Below the pieces are notes generated by a model. It worked only from the letters and a program-made list of their open reading frames with translations, ran no database searches and was not told where the DNA came from. From contig NC_060027.1 of assembly GCF_021134715.1 (NCBI RefSeq), positions 1,240,001-1,304,000 on the forward strand: a stretch of DNA of 64,000 nucleotides, read 5' to 3'. Numbering within the stretch: position 1 is the first letter of the stretch; each line of letters starts with the position of its first letter. Below, piece after piece: positions 33,201-43,260 of this stretch. The DNA is from Daphnia pulex. Its lineage: Eukaryota > Arthropoda > Branchiopoda > Diplostraca > Daphniidae. A program made the position numbers and the translations under genes.

Positions 33201-33710
33201 TTTTGGTGAGTTGACATTTGGTACGTGATTAAATTAGCCAAATTTTTAATGTTTTCCATCTTTTGACAGCAACCGTTATCAATCGACTGCAGGGGGTTTC
33301 GCATATTTTTACAGAATAAAAAATCTGTAACGATATTCCAGGGCGTATAGAGGGACAAAGAAGATATCTTCATAATCATCATTATAATTATTGGATATTA
33401 TTCCTTTGGATACCAAGATCATGTTTGTTTGTTTATTTCATATCAGTTGTGCTGGTACTCCTTCATTTTTCTTAAATTGCATATCTATTGGCAGCAACAG
33501 CAAATGGCTGGTTTTGTTTAGCGAGTCAACAAGTACTTATTGTAATGATGTGGGCGATCCAAAAAACATTCGCGTCAAAGTACTTAAAATAACGTAACAA
33601 AAATTGAACATATCGATGGATATCCGCCGTAATAAAGAGTCAAATTTCTGTTTTTTTTTTTTTCACCCAAAAGCTAATTCGTTAATTAAATACAGTTCCA
33701 TAACCACTCC
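33201..33710. other. Spacer, no gene seen
   Basis: AT-rich DNA between the broken CUB gene and the near-identical duplicated block. No coding or RNA signal. Confidence 0.4.
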
Positions 33711-33863
33711 ATTTCTGACTTTATTCTATCATGCGACAATTACGGAGACGGGTGTATCTCGAGTCTCAACATATTGACATCATATTTTTTATTACCGGTG
33801 CACATCGCCACATCCATTCATATTACCCGGGTTACAGCATAAATACAAATGTTGTAAATTTTG

Positions 33864-33877
33864 ACACTAGATGGCGT
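33864..33877 (+). promoter_or_regulatory. CTCF-like site in duplicated block A
   Basis: ACACTAGATGGCGT fits the arthropod CTCF core (CACTAGATGGCG). The same word is at 38949 and, with small change, at 42782, each at the same place relative to the OXA1L leader copies. Confidence 0.4.
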
Positions 33878-34202
33878 TCAGTATTGTTATAAACAAAATG
33901 TCCGAAAGTGTTGCTTTATCTGTGTTTCGAGTGTTTTTGTTTTTATCGGTTTTTACGAACAAAATTCAACCTTAATTTGATATGCAAGCAAGTATTTAAT
34001 TGTTAATTGAACACCATAGATAATTGTTACATGCATATTTGTATTCTACTATTGCTAGATATTGTGTCTGACCGTCTGTTATGTTGTCCCATCTGGCATT
34101 GGCATTCCTAGTTTTAACAACGAGTTCCTGAATATTTCATTTTTCATATTAGCCACAACTTCAGCTACCGATCATCAACTGAATGACCAATTTTCTTTAC
34201 AG

Positions 34203-34551
34203 GCACCAGTATTTATGAATTTTTTCTTTGCATTAAAAGGCATGGTCAATGCTCCAGTAGAGAGCAGTACGGAGGACTGTTTTGGTTTTCATATCTTACA
34301 GTCTGTGATCATTATTAGTTATTACATACTGCCTTCGCTAACTAGCATTACAATGTGGGCTGCAATGGAGGTATGTTTTTGTTTTGTCATTTGATTCAAC
34401 ATTGGGGTTCTAAATCTTTTTGGTGTACTACAGTTGGGAGTGGATTCAGCCAAACTCTCGTCTATGCGATATACTATTACTTTACATTTCCAACGGTTTC
34501 CACTTCTGATAGAAATTATACAACAAACTTCCAACTACAGTTAGAGGTAAA
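34203..34551 (+). pseudogene. OXA1L: OXA1L exon fragment, copy A
   Basis: An exon after TTACAG starts [21 protein letters not shown], matching the OXA1/YidC insertase core, then goes out of frame ([10 protein letters not shown] where the family has a GGLFWF-type run) and returns at YILPSLTSITMWAAME. The next exon starts with the LGVDSAKLSS-type helix and decays quickly. It is a duplicate of the exon at 35036 onwards. Non-functional. Confidence 0.75.
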
Positions 34552-34629
34552 ACTGCATTGCTACATTAGATTTATCTATCTGTGCAATTGAAAAAAGTTT
34601 GTGGCTATTTTCAGTCAAGATCCAGGTAA

Positions 34630-35755
34630 TTGACAACTACACAGAGTCTTTACTCTGTTGTCGGCACAGATATACCCTTAAAAATAGTCAGGGTAATTAA
34701 AGCCCAGAGAAATGCAGCCAAAATGACAAACAACATGCCACAACTGCAAGTCCTTCAGCAAAAAATGACTGATGCCAGACAGGCAGGAAATGCCATGGAA
34801 GGTATTTTGTTTACTACACAGTTTCCAAGTTTTTTTTTCTCTTCATCTAGAATTCTCAAATTATTTTTGCGTCGTTTTGAAGCTGCACGGATGAGTTATG
34901 AGATCCAAAGTTTTATGAAAGAGAAAGGACATCCCTTAAAAAATCTAATTGGTCCTGTTATATTCAGGTAATAACTTAAAGTTTGTAAAATTGTAATCAT
35001 CAATACATTTCACATAGACTTTTTTTCTTTACAGGCACCAGTATTTATGAGTTTTTTCTTTGCCTTAAAAGGCATGGCCAATGCTCCAGTAGAGAGCATG
35101 CAGTACGGAGGATTGTTTTGGTTTTCAGATCTTACAGTCTGTGATCCTTATTACATACTCCCTATGCTAACTAGCGTTACAGTGTGGGCTACAATGGAGG
35201 TATGTCTTCGTTTTGTCGTTTGATTCGACAGTAGAATTCTAAATCTTTTTGACTAACAGTTGGGAGCGGATTCCGCCAAACTCTCGTCTCAAGGCTTCCC
35301 CTGCGTTAATTTATTTCTTCCGAGCCATCCCGTTCATCATGTTCCCCATCACGATGAATTTCTCAGGAGTGAGTTGTATTTTTGCCTGATTTTTAAAATG
35401 AGAACCAGATTTTTACCACAATTTATTTCTAGGCTATTCTGTGCTATTGGTTGACGACTAATGTCATTTCACTCGTTCAAGTCGGTTTCCTTCGCCTTCC
35501 CAAAGTCCGAAGCTATTTCAATATCGGCATATCGCTCCGATAGTTGTTCAGACAGTTAAAGGTGCCGGACCCAAAAAAGGATTCGTGGAGGGAATGAAAG
35601 AAGGTAAGTGCCGATTTCTTTTTAAGGGATGGTTTTGTTGATCAATTAAAAATATTAAAACGTTACTTTTTAACCATTTCAGCTTGGAATAATCAGAAAA
35701 TCACCGCTGAACTTAACGCGAGGCGGAGATTTAGATTACCCTAAAACAGACAAAC
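34630..35755 (+). pseudogene. OXA1L: OXA1L mitochondrial insertase gene, decayed
   Basis: Consecutive exons show the OXA1L insertase: VIKAQRNAAKM and LQQKMTDARQAGNAME (to 34800), AARMSYEIQSFMKEKG (from about 34881), [21 protein letters not shown]...[19 protein letters not shown] (35036-35200), LGADSAKLSSQGFP (from 35260), AILCYWLTTNVISLVQVGFLRL (from 35433) and KKGFVEGMKEAWNNQK. Oxa1 proteins insert membrane proteins into the mitochondrial inner membrane. The frame is lost at several points: the end of the KEKG exon, after SSQGFP (two small deletions before IYFFRAIPFIMFPITMNFSG), and after SYFNI. The N-terminal targeting region and first helix are also missing. A pseudogene is the best reading; a functional paralog should be elsewhere. 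Confidence 0.8.
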
Positions 35756-36290
35756 TTCTCCGGGCTTTCTGGAAAGAGGGAGGCTTTCAAAGACTGCTGG
35801 AGTTAATTGGTGACATCATCGAGGTTTCACATTTCATTTTTAATTAGTAGTTGCCTGATTGGTAAGTTTGAATTAATTTAATTTCACGGCATGTCGATAC
35901 CGAAAAGATTGAGACCTTTTCTTTGATGGCGCGCTAGTTCGTTCCCTACCACGCAGAAATAAAGGTAAGAATATAAAGCTGATGTGGCGTGATTTGTTAA
36001 TCATTTCATAGACATTCTATAAATTTTACAGGTCGATCTTTGATCTGGTAAGGCTTTTTATTGATTCATTCAAAATTCTAACACAATTTTGATTGGTTGT
36101 TGTAGACCCATCCCCAACCTGTAGAAGGAAAGGCCAGTTTGCATGTCCTTGACTTTCGAAGGTCACGGAGATCATTTCGAAAAACGTGTCCTGCAGTGGT
36201 GTAGAGGTTGGGTGAGAACGACACGTGTTACATCATTATCAAGCAGGCACAATTGCCGCAAGGCTTCAGTTGAGAGGCGAATCAGGGTGA
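35756..36290. other. Spacer, no gene seen
   Basis: Decayed sequence after the OXA1L copy, then the upstream region of importin-alpha-like gene 3. Initiator-like TCAGT lies at 36330-36334, followed by a likely non-coding exon ending before GTAAGT near 36416. Confidence 0.4.
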
Positions 36291-36586
36291 GAAAAAATCG
36301 AATGAAACGAGAGAGAAATGCGACAGAAATCAGTCGAGTGAGCATCTCCGACACGGCAACAACTGCAGCTTACTTTTGTCCCCTGCCTTCTTCGAAGATC
36401 ATCATATTAAATCAGTAAGTCCGAGAAATTTTGCACGTGTAGCGGGAATTTTTTCTCTTTATTGCCTCTTTCTTCAAGTCCCCTTTCTGAATTTCTCAAT
36501 ATTCTTGTCAGTTTGCTAGATTTGCATAGATTTTATTCTCTTTGTTTTGACAGCTGTACGTATTCTTTTTAGAATACGAAATTGAA

Positions 36587-38164
36587 ATGCCTACTAAAAG
36601 AAATTATCGTATGCTGGCTGCAGCCAATTTGAGAATTGAGGACATAGTTAATGGTATGTGTGTGAGTGGTGTGACAGTTTTTCTTTCTAATATGGTAGTC
36701 TGTATTCTCATATGAATCTATTCTTTATCATGTAGGTATGAACAGTCGTGAAGAAAACAAGGAAATTACTGCAATCCGCGCTGTTAGAATCCTCACCAAG
36801 AAGCGTAATCCACCCATTGACATTCTTATCAATGCCAATATTATTACCAAGCTGGTAGAATTCCTCAGTCGTGTCAACAAGTATGTCGTGTCTTCAACTT
36901 TGTTTCCTAACATTTCCTAATGACATTTTTGTTTTAGCCCTGATCTCCAGTTTGAGTCAGCCTGGTCTCTCATCAACATTGCGTTAGGCACATCTGCTCA
37001 GACGAAAGCTGTAGTCAGTGCTGGGGCTGTTAGTCCCTTAATTTCTTTGTTGGGTTCACCTCATCAAGGTGTGGCTGAGGGAGCTGTCCTGGCTCTGGAT
37101 AATTTATTCGTAATCGAATCAGAGTTAAGAGATGACCTCATTGAGCAAGGAGTTGTTAATTCGTTGCTCGTCTTATTGATTAAACCGGATACTTCAGTAA
37201 GTTTTATTTTTAAAAATTTACCTATATGTGATCATTTAATAATCGATTTTATTGTTAGACTAGATTACTGCACAACGTCACTTTGTTTTTGTGCAACTTG
37301 TGTCGTAACGAGGACGGTCAACTCACTATCCCTGCAGTTCGACAGCTTCTTCCCGTCCTGGCCCACCTGATTCATAACAATGACAAGGAGATTCTCGTCG
37401 ACGCTTGCCGCGCTCTGACATACCTTACTGGTCTCCCCAGTGATCTTTTTATTCAAATAGTTGTCGACGCCGGAGTCGTCCCTCGGCTCGTCTCTTTGTT
37501 GAGTCACAAAGAAGTGGACGTCATCTTCCCCTCTCTGTTGACTATCGGCAACATTGCGTCAGTTGATTCTCTTATCAATTCCGTCCTGACGGCTGGTGCC
37601 TGCCCAATGCTGGCCAAGTTACTTGTTCGTTCCGAGATGAATATCGTCAAGTATGCTGCCTGGACTGTGTCTAACATTGCTTACGGCAATGCCGTTCAAA
37701 TCCAAGCTCTGGTTACCGATAACGTTATTCGTCCTTTGGTGGAAGTGCTGGGTAAAGGCAATTTTCAATGCCGAAAGGAAGCAGCTTGGGCCATTACCAA
37801 CATCACTTGGGGTAATTTATTTGAGTGTGTCTGGTGCTGATTGAATTATAACTTTTTCTTATGAATTTCAGGTGGCAATATCGAGCAGATCGATTTGTTG
37901 TGCCAATATGGCGCCATCGCTTCGCTGTGTTCTTTGTTGGAGGCCAAGGAATGCAGCAGCGAGACTATCGTGGCCGTGTTGGAAGGCTTGTTTAATATTT
38001 TGGCCGTTGCCAAGAAAATGGGCGAACTGGAGAAAGTTTCCCTTCAGGTCGAAGAGTGCGGTGGCCAGACCCGCATCGTACATTTGCAGAGCCACGAAAA
38101 TATTGAGGTTTATCATAAGGCGCATGCCATTCTGGGGCGGTACTTCTCCACTCCATTCCACTGA
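36587..38164 (+). CDS. Importin-alpha-like ARM protein 3 (no IBB, early stop)
   Basis: Five coding exons (36587-36653, 36736-36880, 36938-37196, 37259-37811, 37872-38164) give 438 residues in phase. It begins [21 protein letters not shown], without an importin-beta-binding segment. It has the most complete ARM array of the three paralogs. The minor NLS pocket is well kept ([11 protein letters not shown] and [11 protein letters not shown]), the major pocket partly: ARM2 WSLIN is intact while ARM3 reads LALDN and ARM4 LFLCN. The C-terminal ARM10 region ([46 protein letters not shown]) is normal. A 10-bp insertion repeating CCACT then brings a TGA at 38162-38164 just before the old splice donor, so the last exon (38339-38380, coding LSNEESKLAPSTS) is no longer used. 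Without the IBB it could bind NLS cargo but not importin-beta in the usual way. Confidence 0.85.
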
Positions 38165-38338
38165 TGTAAATGATTCGTTTTTATGGTTTGTTTTTAGTTT
38201 TGTTTCGATGATTACCACAACTGTTCACATTCAAACTGTTTGTGTTGACAACTTAACCATAACTGCGATTTTTTTTAACTATTTTTATATTTTGAAATAT
38301 TTTTCTTCATTTTCCATTCCATTTTTTTTTTTCGACAG

Positions 38339-38380
38339 TTGTCCAATGAAGAGTCCAAGTTGGCGCCATCGACATCGTAG
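38339..38380 (+). pseudogene. Orphaned last exon of importin-alpha-like gene 3
   Basis: After a TTTTTTCGACAG acceptor the sequence codes LSNEESKLAPSTS and a TAG, almost the same as the last exon of gene 2 (31464-31505). The upstream in-frame TGA leaves it untranslated. Confidence 0.8.
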
Positions 38381-38549
38381 ATAGAGTGGCAATTACGAAT
38401 TCAACAACCAGCAGCCATCTCAAGCCCCATGAAGAAGGTTTCTCATTCTAAATATTTTAATGTCTAACTATAATTATATTTTAAATCTAAAACTCAAATT
38501 ATGTTTTTATTTAAACCTCAAATTGTTTTTTCTGCCTGTCAATTTTTAT

Positions 38550-38795
38550 TTATTGTTCACTTCCTTCAACGCTATCTTCATCATAAGTTTTGGCCTTTTA
38601 AAGTTTCATTTCCCACATTGTATTTTAATTGCAAGTTGCCATTTGCTTTAATTTATGTCCATGCACGATCTTCTTTCCTCTTTCTCAATGCGTGATAAAC
38701 GAGCAATACAAAACAACTCGATCAACTGTAGGACATTTGATTCGTTTGATGTTGTCGCAAGTTTTTTTTCGATGGGGCCGTTTTGAGGTCACAGA
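38550..38795. repeat. 3' flank shared by importin-alpha-like paralogs (copy 3)
   Basis: Copy of 31672-31895. Its last 105 nt or so (from the taaacgagcaatac word) are repeated at 39691-39790, so the 889-bp block between is bracketed by a direct repeat. Confidence 0.8.
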
Positions 38796-39684
38796 ATTTC
38801 TGACTTTATTCTATCATGCGACAATTACGGAGACGCGTGTATCTCGAGTCTCAACATATTGACATCATATTTTTTATTACCGGTGCACATCGCCACATCC
38901 ATTCATATTACCCGGCTTACAGCATAAATACAAATGTTGTAAATTTTGACACTAGATGGCGTTCAGTATTGTTATAAACAAAATGTCCGAAAGTGTTGCT
39001 TTATCTGTGTTTCGAGTGTTTTTGTTTTTATCGGTTTTTACGAACCAAATTCAACCTTAATTTGATATGCAAGCAAGTATTTAATTGTTAATTGAACACC
39101 ATAGATAATTGTTACATGCATATTTGTATTCTACTATTGCTAGATATTGTGTCTGACCGTCTGTTATGTTGTCCCATCTGGCATTGGCATTCCTAGTTTT
39201 AACAACGAGTTCCTGAATATTTCATTTTTCATATTAGCCACAACTTCAGCTACCGATCATCAACTGAATGACCAATTTTCTTTACAGGCACCAGTATTTA
39301 TGAATTTTTTCTTTGCATTAAAAGGCATGGTCAATGCTCCAGTAGAGAGCAGTACGGAGGACTGTTTTGGTTTTCATATCTTACAGTCTGTGATCATTAT
39401 TAGTTATTACATACTGCCTTCGCTAACTAGCATTACAATGTGGGCTGCAATGGAGGTATGTTTTCGTTTTGTCATTTGATTCAACATTGGGGTTCTAAAT
39501 CTTTTTGGTGTACTACAGTTGGGAGTGGATTCAGCCAAACTCTCGTCTATGCGATATACTATTACTTTACATTTCCAACGGTTTCCACTTCTGATAGAAA
39601 TTATACAACAAACTTCCAACTACAGTTAGAGGTAAAACTGCATTGCTACATTAGATTTATCTATCTGTGCAATTGAAAAAAGTT
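38796..39684. repeat. Near-identical 889-bp duplicated block, copy B
   Basis: Second copy of 33711-34599, inserted in the middle of sequence that is continuous in the other segment (31672-31900). Includes a CTCF-like word (38949-38962). Confidence 0.9.
39288..39636 (+). pseudogene. OXA1L: OXA1L exon fragment, copy B
   Basis: Same broken [21 protein letters not shown] exon pair as 34203-34551, at the constant offset of the duplicated block; the coding lesions are shared, so they precede the duplication. Confidence 0.75.
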
Positions 39685-39781
39685 AAAAGCTAAACGAGCA
39701 ATACAAAACAACTCGATCAACTGTAGGACATTTGATTCGTTTGATGTTGTCGCAAGTTGTTTTTCGATGGGGCCGTTTTGA

Positions 39782-40612
39782 GGTCACAGAACGAACATTA
39801 ATTTGGATTGCCCCCTCACTTTATAAACGGAAACAGTCCTCCAACGTTTCATGCTCCGCTTCGATCAACTTCAACTCGACTGCAACGATCATCTCTTCAT
39901 CTACGACGGAGCTCACGCCAACGGCATTTACAAGGTACTACTATCCATCATTGATTGTTTAGAGAGTACATTAATCACTTTTTCCCTGACTGATAGGCCG
40001 ACCTGTCGGGCCGTCACACGTGTCAAAGCGTCGGCACAATAACCACACGAACCAATTTTGTCACGCTCAAATACGTCACAGATGCTTGGGGCACTGAGAC
40101 CAGCGGATTTCATCTTGTCACCGCATTCAAAGATAAAAGTAAATCCGGCGTTTTTAACATTTCAATTCGATTTTAAACAATTTAACATAAGGATTTCTGC
40201 ATTTCCACCGATTTGCTCTGCGATGGCGTCGGATGGCGTCAATCACTTCGGCGATAACACGGACGAAACGTCACTCTGCGCAGACAGCGATCAACATTTC
40301 AAGATCCTCGGACTGAATGTGCCGGTCTTTAGAGCAGTGGCCGGAAGTATCGGTGTTGTCATTCTCTGCGCAGTGACGGCCATTATCGTCGTCTGCTGCT
40401 GTCGGAGGAAGAAACCGCCTACAACTTCTGGTAAATTATAAAATTGTTTCTAATTGCAAAACCGAATAATAGATATTATTGAACACGACAACAGCTGGAG
40501 CAGCAGCAGCAAGTGGCAATAAAGGTCGACTTGTCGACGATGGCAACCAGCAGCAAAAACGCATTGCCAATTTGTTGTCCAGCTGTGTCCAACGATTCTG
40601 CTGTCGAAATGC
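39782..40612 (+). pseudogene. CUB-LDLa transmembrane protein gene, broken copy B
   Basis: Second copy of 31905-32770. It keeps the CUB end and the membrane helix (AVAGSIGVVILCAVTAIIVV) and the LDLa tail (DGVNHFGDNTDETSLCADSD). Breaks differ from copy A: ten bases are missing before RFDQLQLDC, and about 41 bases covering the acceptor and start of the LDLa exon are deleted near 40189. The 10-bp tandem near-repeat inside LDLa (gatggcgtcggatggcgtca) is shared, so it predates the duplication. The donor of the CUB exon is in the correct phase here. The similarity ends near 40612, where it runs into unrelated MAP7-like sequence. Confidence 0.7.
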
Positions 40613-40871
40613 GGATGGGCTCCCGCGCGCTCCCGCCAAACGAATTTTCTCTGCTCAAAATTTAATGAGGTGAACTATTTTCTTTAAAGATTTATGTCCC
40701 CCTTTTTTTGTTGGAGATAACAAACTGAATCGATATGACAGCCCTGCTCTCCTCCTCTTTCCCCATGTCTACTAAGAGGGCGAGGCGGCTCGAACCTCTC
40801 GTGCTTCACGTGAAAACATCAACAGCCGTGAGCGGAGTAAAGAAACGAAGGAGAACGAGAGCACTCGCTAG

Positions 40872-41982
40872 ACGCAACCAACGCCAGCGACAACGCCACG
40901 TCCGGCCAGAGCGCGAAGTGCTGACATGCGTAAAGACAACAATAACGCCGCCACACACAAGTCGAGTCCCGAAGGTGCTCCGTCGCAGCCGAGCCACACC
41001 AAACGGCCAAACAGGGACGCCGGCAGACATCCGTCGTCGGCGGCCAGAGAGACTAAAACGCCCGTCAAAGCCACGGCTGAGGCCCCCAAGAGCGCCAAAG
41101 GAGTCAAGACGGAAGAAGGAGCTGCTACCACGGGCAAAGCTAATAATAAATCGGTGGCAGCAGCAGCAACCAAAAAGGCGGATGAGGAAGCCGTCAAGGC
41201 AGCAGAACTCGTTCAAGTGACAGTTCCGCCATCCGATTCCCAGCCAGAGTCTAAGGAAGTGGTGAACGTCAAAGTTGAAGAAAGCCACCATCCCACAGCT
41301 GTTGAAACGCTTCCGGCTGCCGGCTGCGAGACCGAAATGATTTCGATGACGGACGCTACTGCGTCCGATGATGCTCTGGATGTTGAAATTCTTCCTCCCG
41401 TCACCACCACCAACAATGACGTGGCTGTCGTTTCCACTCCGTCGGAAGTGTCGAACGCCGAGGGACAAGTCTCCGTCGACTCGATTCCGTCCGGAGCGAC
41501 GACTCCATCGGAGACGGGCTTGGTATCTGGCGATTCGGTTCCTTCGTCGTTGACGTCGCGTAAAATCATTTCGTCTGAAGAGGAGGCCAAAGCGGCCCTG
41601 GCCGAAAAGCGGCGCCTGGCCCGCGAGCAGATGGATTGGGTCGAGCAACAACGAGAGCGGCAACGAGCTCAACAACGCTGTGAGCAGCGACCAGTCAGCC
41701 AGTGACGTGACTAGCGTCGGGATGATGAACAACAGCATCAACGACAACAACAGCAACGGGCAATCGTCTTTGTCGCCCGACGACGACTCGCTGATGGATG
41801 ATGACACCACCAAGCAGAAGAACAATGGCTTCCACCTCCACCACAATCACCATCACAACAACCAACATATCGACGCGACAGATTCCTCCTCCTCCCTAGC
41901 CAGCACCACCAGTGATTTACCAGACATCTCGAACGTCACAGCCAACGCTGACAGACAGCGTCAACTCGATTGCCAGTACTAA
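40872..41982 (+). pseudogene. MAP7/ensconsin-like fragment with a frameshift
   Basis: From about 40872 a long frame codes a Ser/Thr/Ala/Glu-rich linker and then SSEEEAKAALAEKRRLAREQ (around 41575-41634), the signature opening of the MAP7 coiled-coil domain found in ensconsin-type microtubule-associated proteins that recruit kinesin-1. After QQRERQRAQQ that frame ends at TGA 41703-41705. The frame one base over carries on in a protein-like way (LNNAVSSDQSASDVTSVGMM..., a His/Asn-rich run, DLPDISNVT) to TAA 41980-41982, so a single-base shift near 41665 seems to have broken the gene. The N-terminal tubulin-binding part of MAP7 is absent. It abuts the broken CUB-LDLa copy and is probably a captured 3' exon. 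A TAG acceptor at 40869-40871 could start the exon. The calls of frameshift and pseudogene rest on composition and continuity. Confidence 0.55.
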
Positions 41983-42770
41983 CAACATAACCGCCGAAGT
42001 CGAGCCCGTCGAATTTTTAGCTTGAAAAGTTGACTTTCGGCTGTAATCCCCCATTTCCTCCTTTTTCTTTATTTTTGGTCCTTCCTTATTTTTTCCTTTT
42101 TTTGATTTTTTTTTAAAACGTCGTTTATCCATTTCTTAATATTCTTGCTAGAGAAAGAAGCTCAGCGCGCTGGGGTTTAGACGGATCAATCACGGCCATC
42201 GTTTTCCTCGATTTTCTTTTTTTTAACCAAAAAAAAAGAATTATTTAAAAGTGAAGAAAAATCAAATGTAGATGATCGCTTCTTCTTCGCATCGAAAGGA
42301 AAAGTCCTTGTTTGTTTGTTTACTTTTCAACTTGTAACCATCTATTTCTACATAATTTTTTTGTATTGTATTCCACATTTTTCTTGGTCGTGGGCTTTAA
42401 TAGTGAAACTGAAAGAAAAGGAGTTTTCTTCACGAGGAAAATTGTGCGAGGAAAAGTTGCAGCTGGTTAATGTTTTCTTCTATTTTTCTTTTTCGTCTTT
42501 CGAATCGCGGTCGATGAGTTTTTAACTATCTATCTATCGATGTTTTTTTTTCTTGCTGCTTTTACTTCTCTGCTTATTTGTAATGCACCTTAATTTTAAA
42601 CAAGCTCTGGTCAAGACCGTTCATAATAGTTGGATTATTTTATTGTCTTTTTACGGCCATTAGCGAGTTACTGAACATCTTATGCTTTGGGGATTTAAAA
42701 AAAAAAAACAAATATCACAACAACAATCGAGTCAAGCTGACAATGCAGCAATCCGGCCAAAAAAGTGTGT
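41983..42770. other. T-rich 3' region of the MAP7-like fragment
   Basis: Pyrimidine-rich sequence with several poly-T/A runs, typical of a 3' UTR; no other gene seen. Confidence 0.4.
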
Positions 42771-42775
42771 TGCAA

Positions 42776-43260
42776 TTTTCAACACTAGATGGCGATTGGT
42801 ATTGTTCACTCGCGGCGAACAAATCTAATGATGCTTAGTTCGTTCTCTCTGTTCGATTTTCCTACTTCCTAGTATTAGCATGGTGTTAGTAACCCAGAGT
42901 AGTAACCAAATTCAACATAATTTGATACACAAGGAAATCCTTAAGTGTAATGTGTCTAGAGTGATTGTTGTTAATGTTATATCTCTCTGTATTACATATT
43001 GTGCCTGTTGTTGTCTCATCAGGTGACATTCATTGGATAGTTGTTGACATATCCAGTTTACAAATTCCTGAGTACTTCATAGTAACCACAACTTCAGCTT
43101 CAATTTGATTTGATTTGATGTTAATTGAAGCTGAAGTTGTGGTTACTATGAACTTCACAGTCGGAGTTTAGCCTATCTGCAAATGGCAATGTTGCCCGTT
43201 CTTTTCAAGATGGCGGCTGGAATTCGACACGAGAATCGACAGCATTCAGGAGTGATGGCT
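42776..43260. repeat. Third, diverged copy of the OXA1L leader region
   Basis: Starts at a CTCF-like word (AACACTAGATGGCGAT, 42781-42796) and follows the order of 33864-34170: accaaattcaac, gataattgtt-type words, gtctcatc, then acaaattcctgag and ccacaacttcagct. The other copies were duplicated recently; this one is older. Confidence 0.6.
43076..43152. repeat. 30-bp perfect inverted repeat
   Basis: Arms 43076-43105 and 43123-43152 are exact reverse complements around a 17-nt spacer made of gattt repeats. The left arm is part of the OXA1L leader repeat (ccacaacttcagct), so the palindrome came from a local inverted duplication. Confidence 0.9.

Larger units (their letters stand above)
33711..34599. 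repeat. Near-identical 889-bp duplicated block, copy A
   Basis: Matches 38796-39684 at a constant offset of 5085 with no net indel; I count only four substitutions by eye. It contains a CTCF-like word, a leader region and a broken OXA1L exon pair. Confidence 0.9.

Noticed and set aside
40735-41846. Arg-rich plus frame and a 346-codon minus frame over the MAP7-like fragment
   Set aside because: Both are antisense or offset shadows; only the frame with the MAP7 opening has family likeness.
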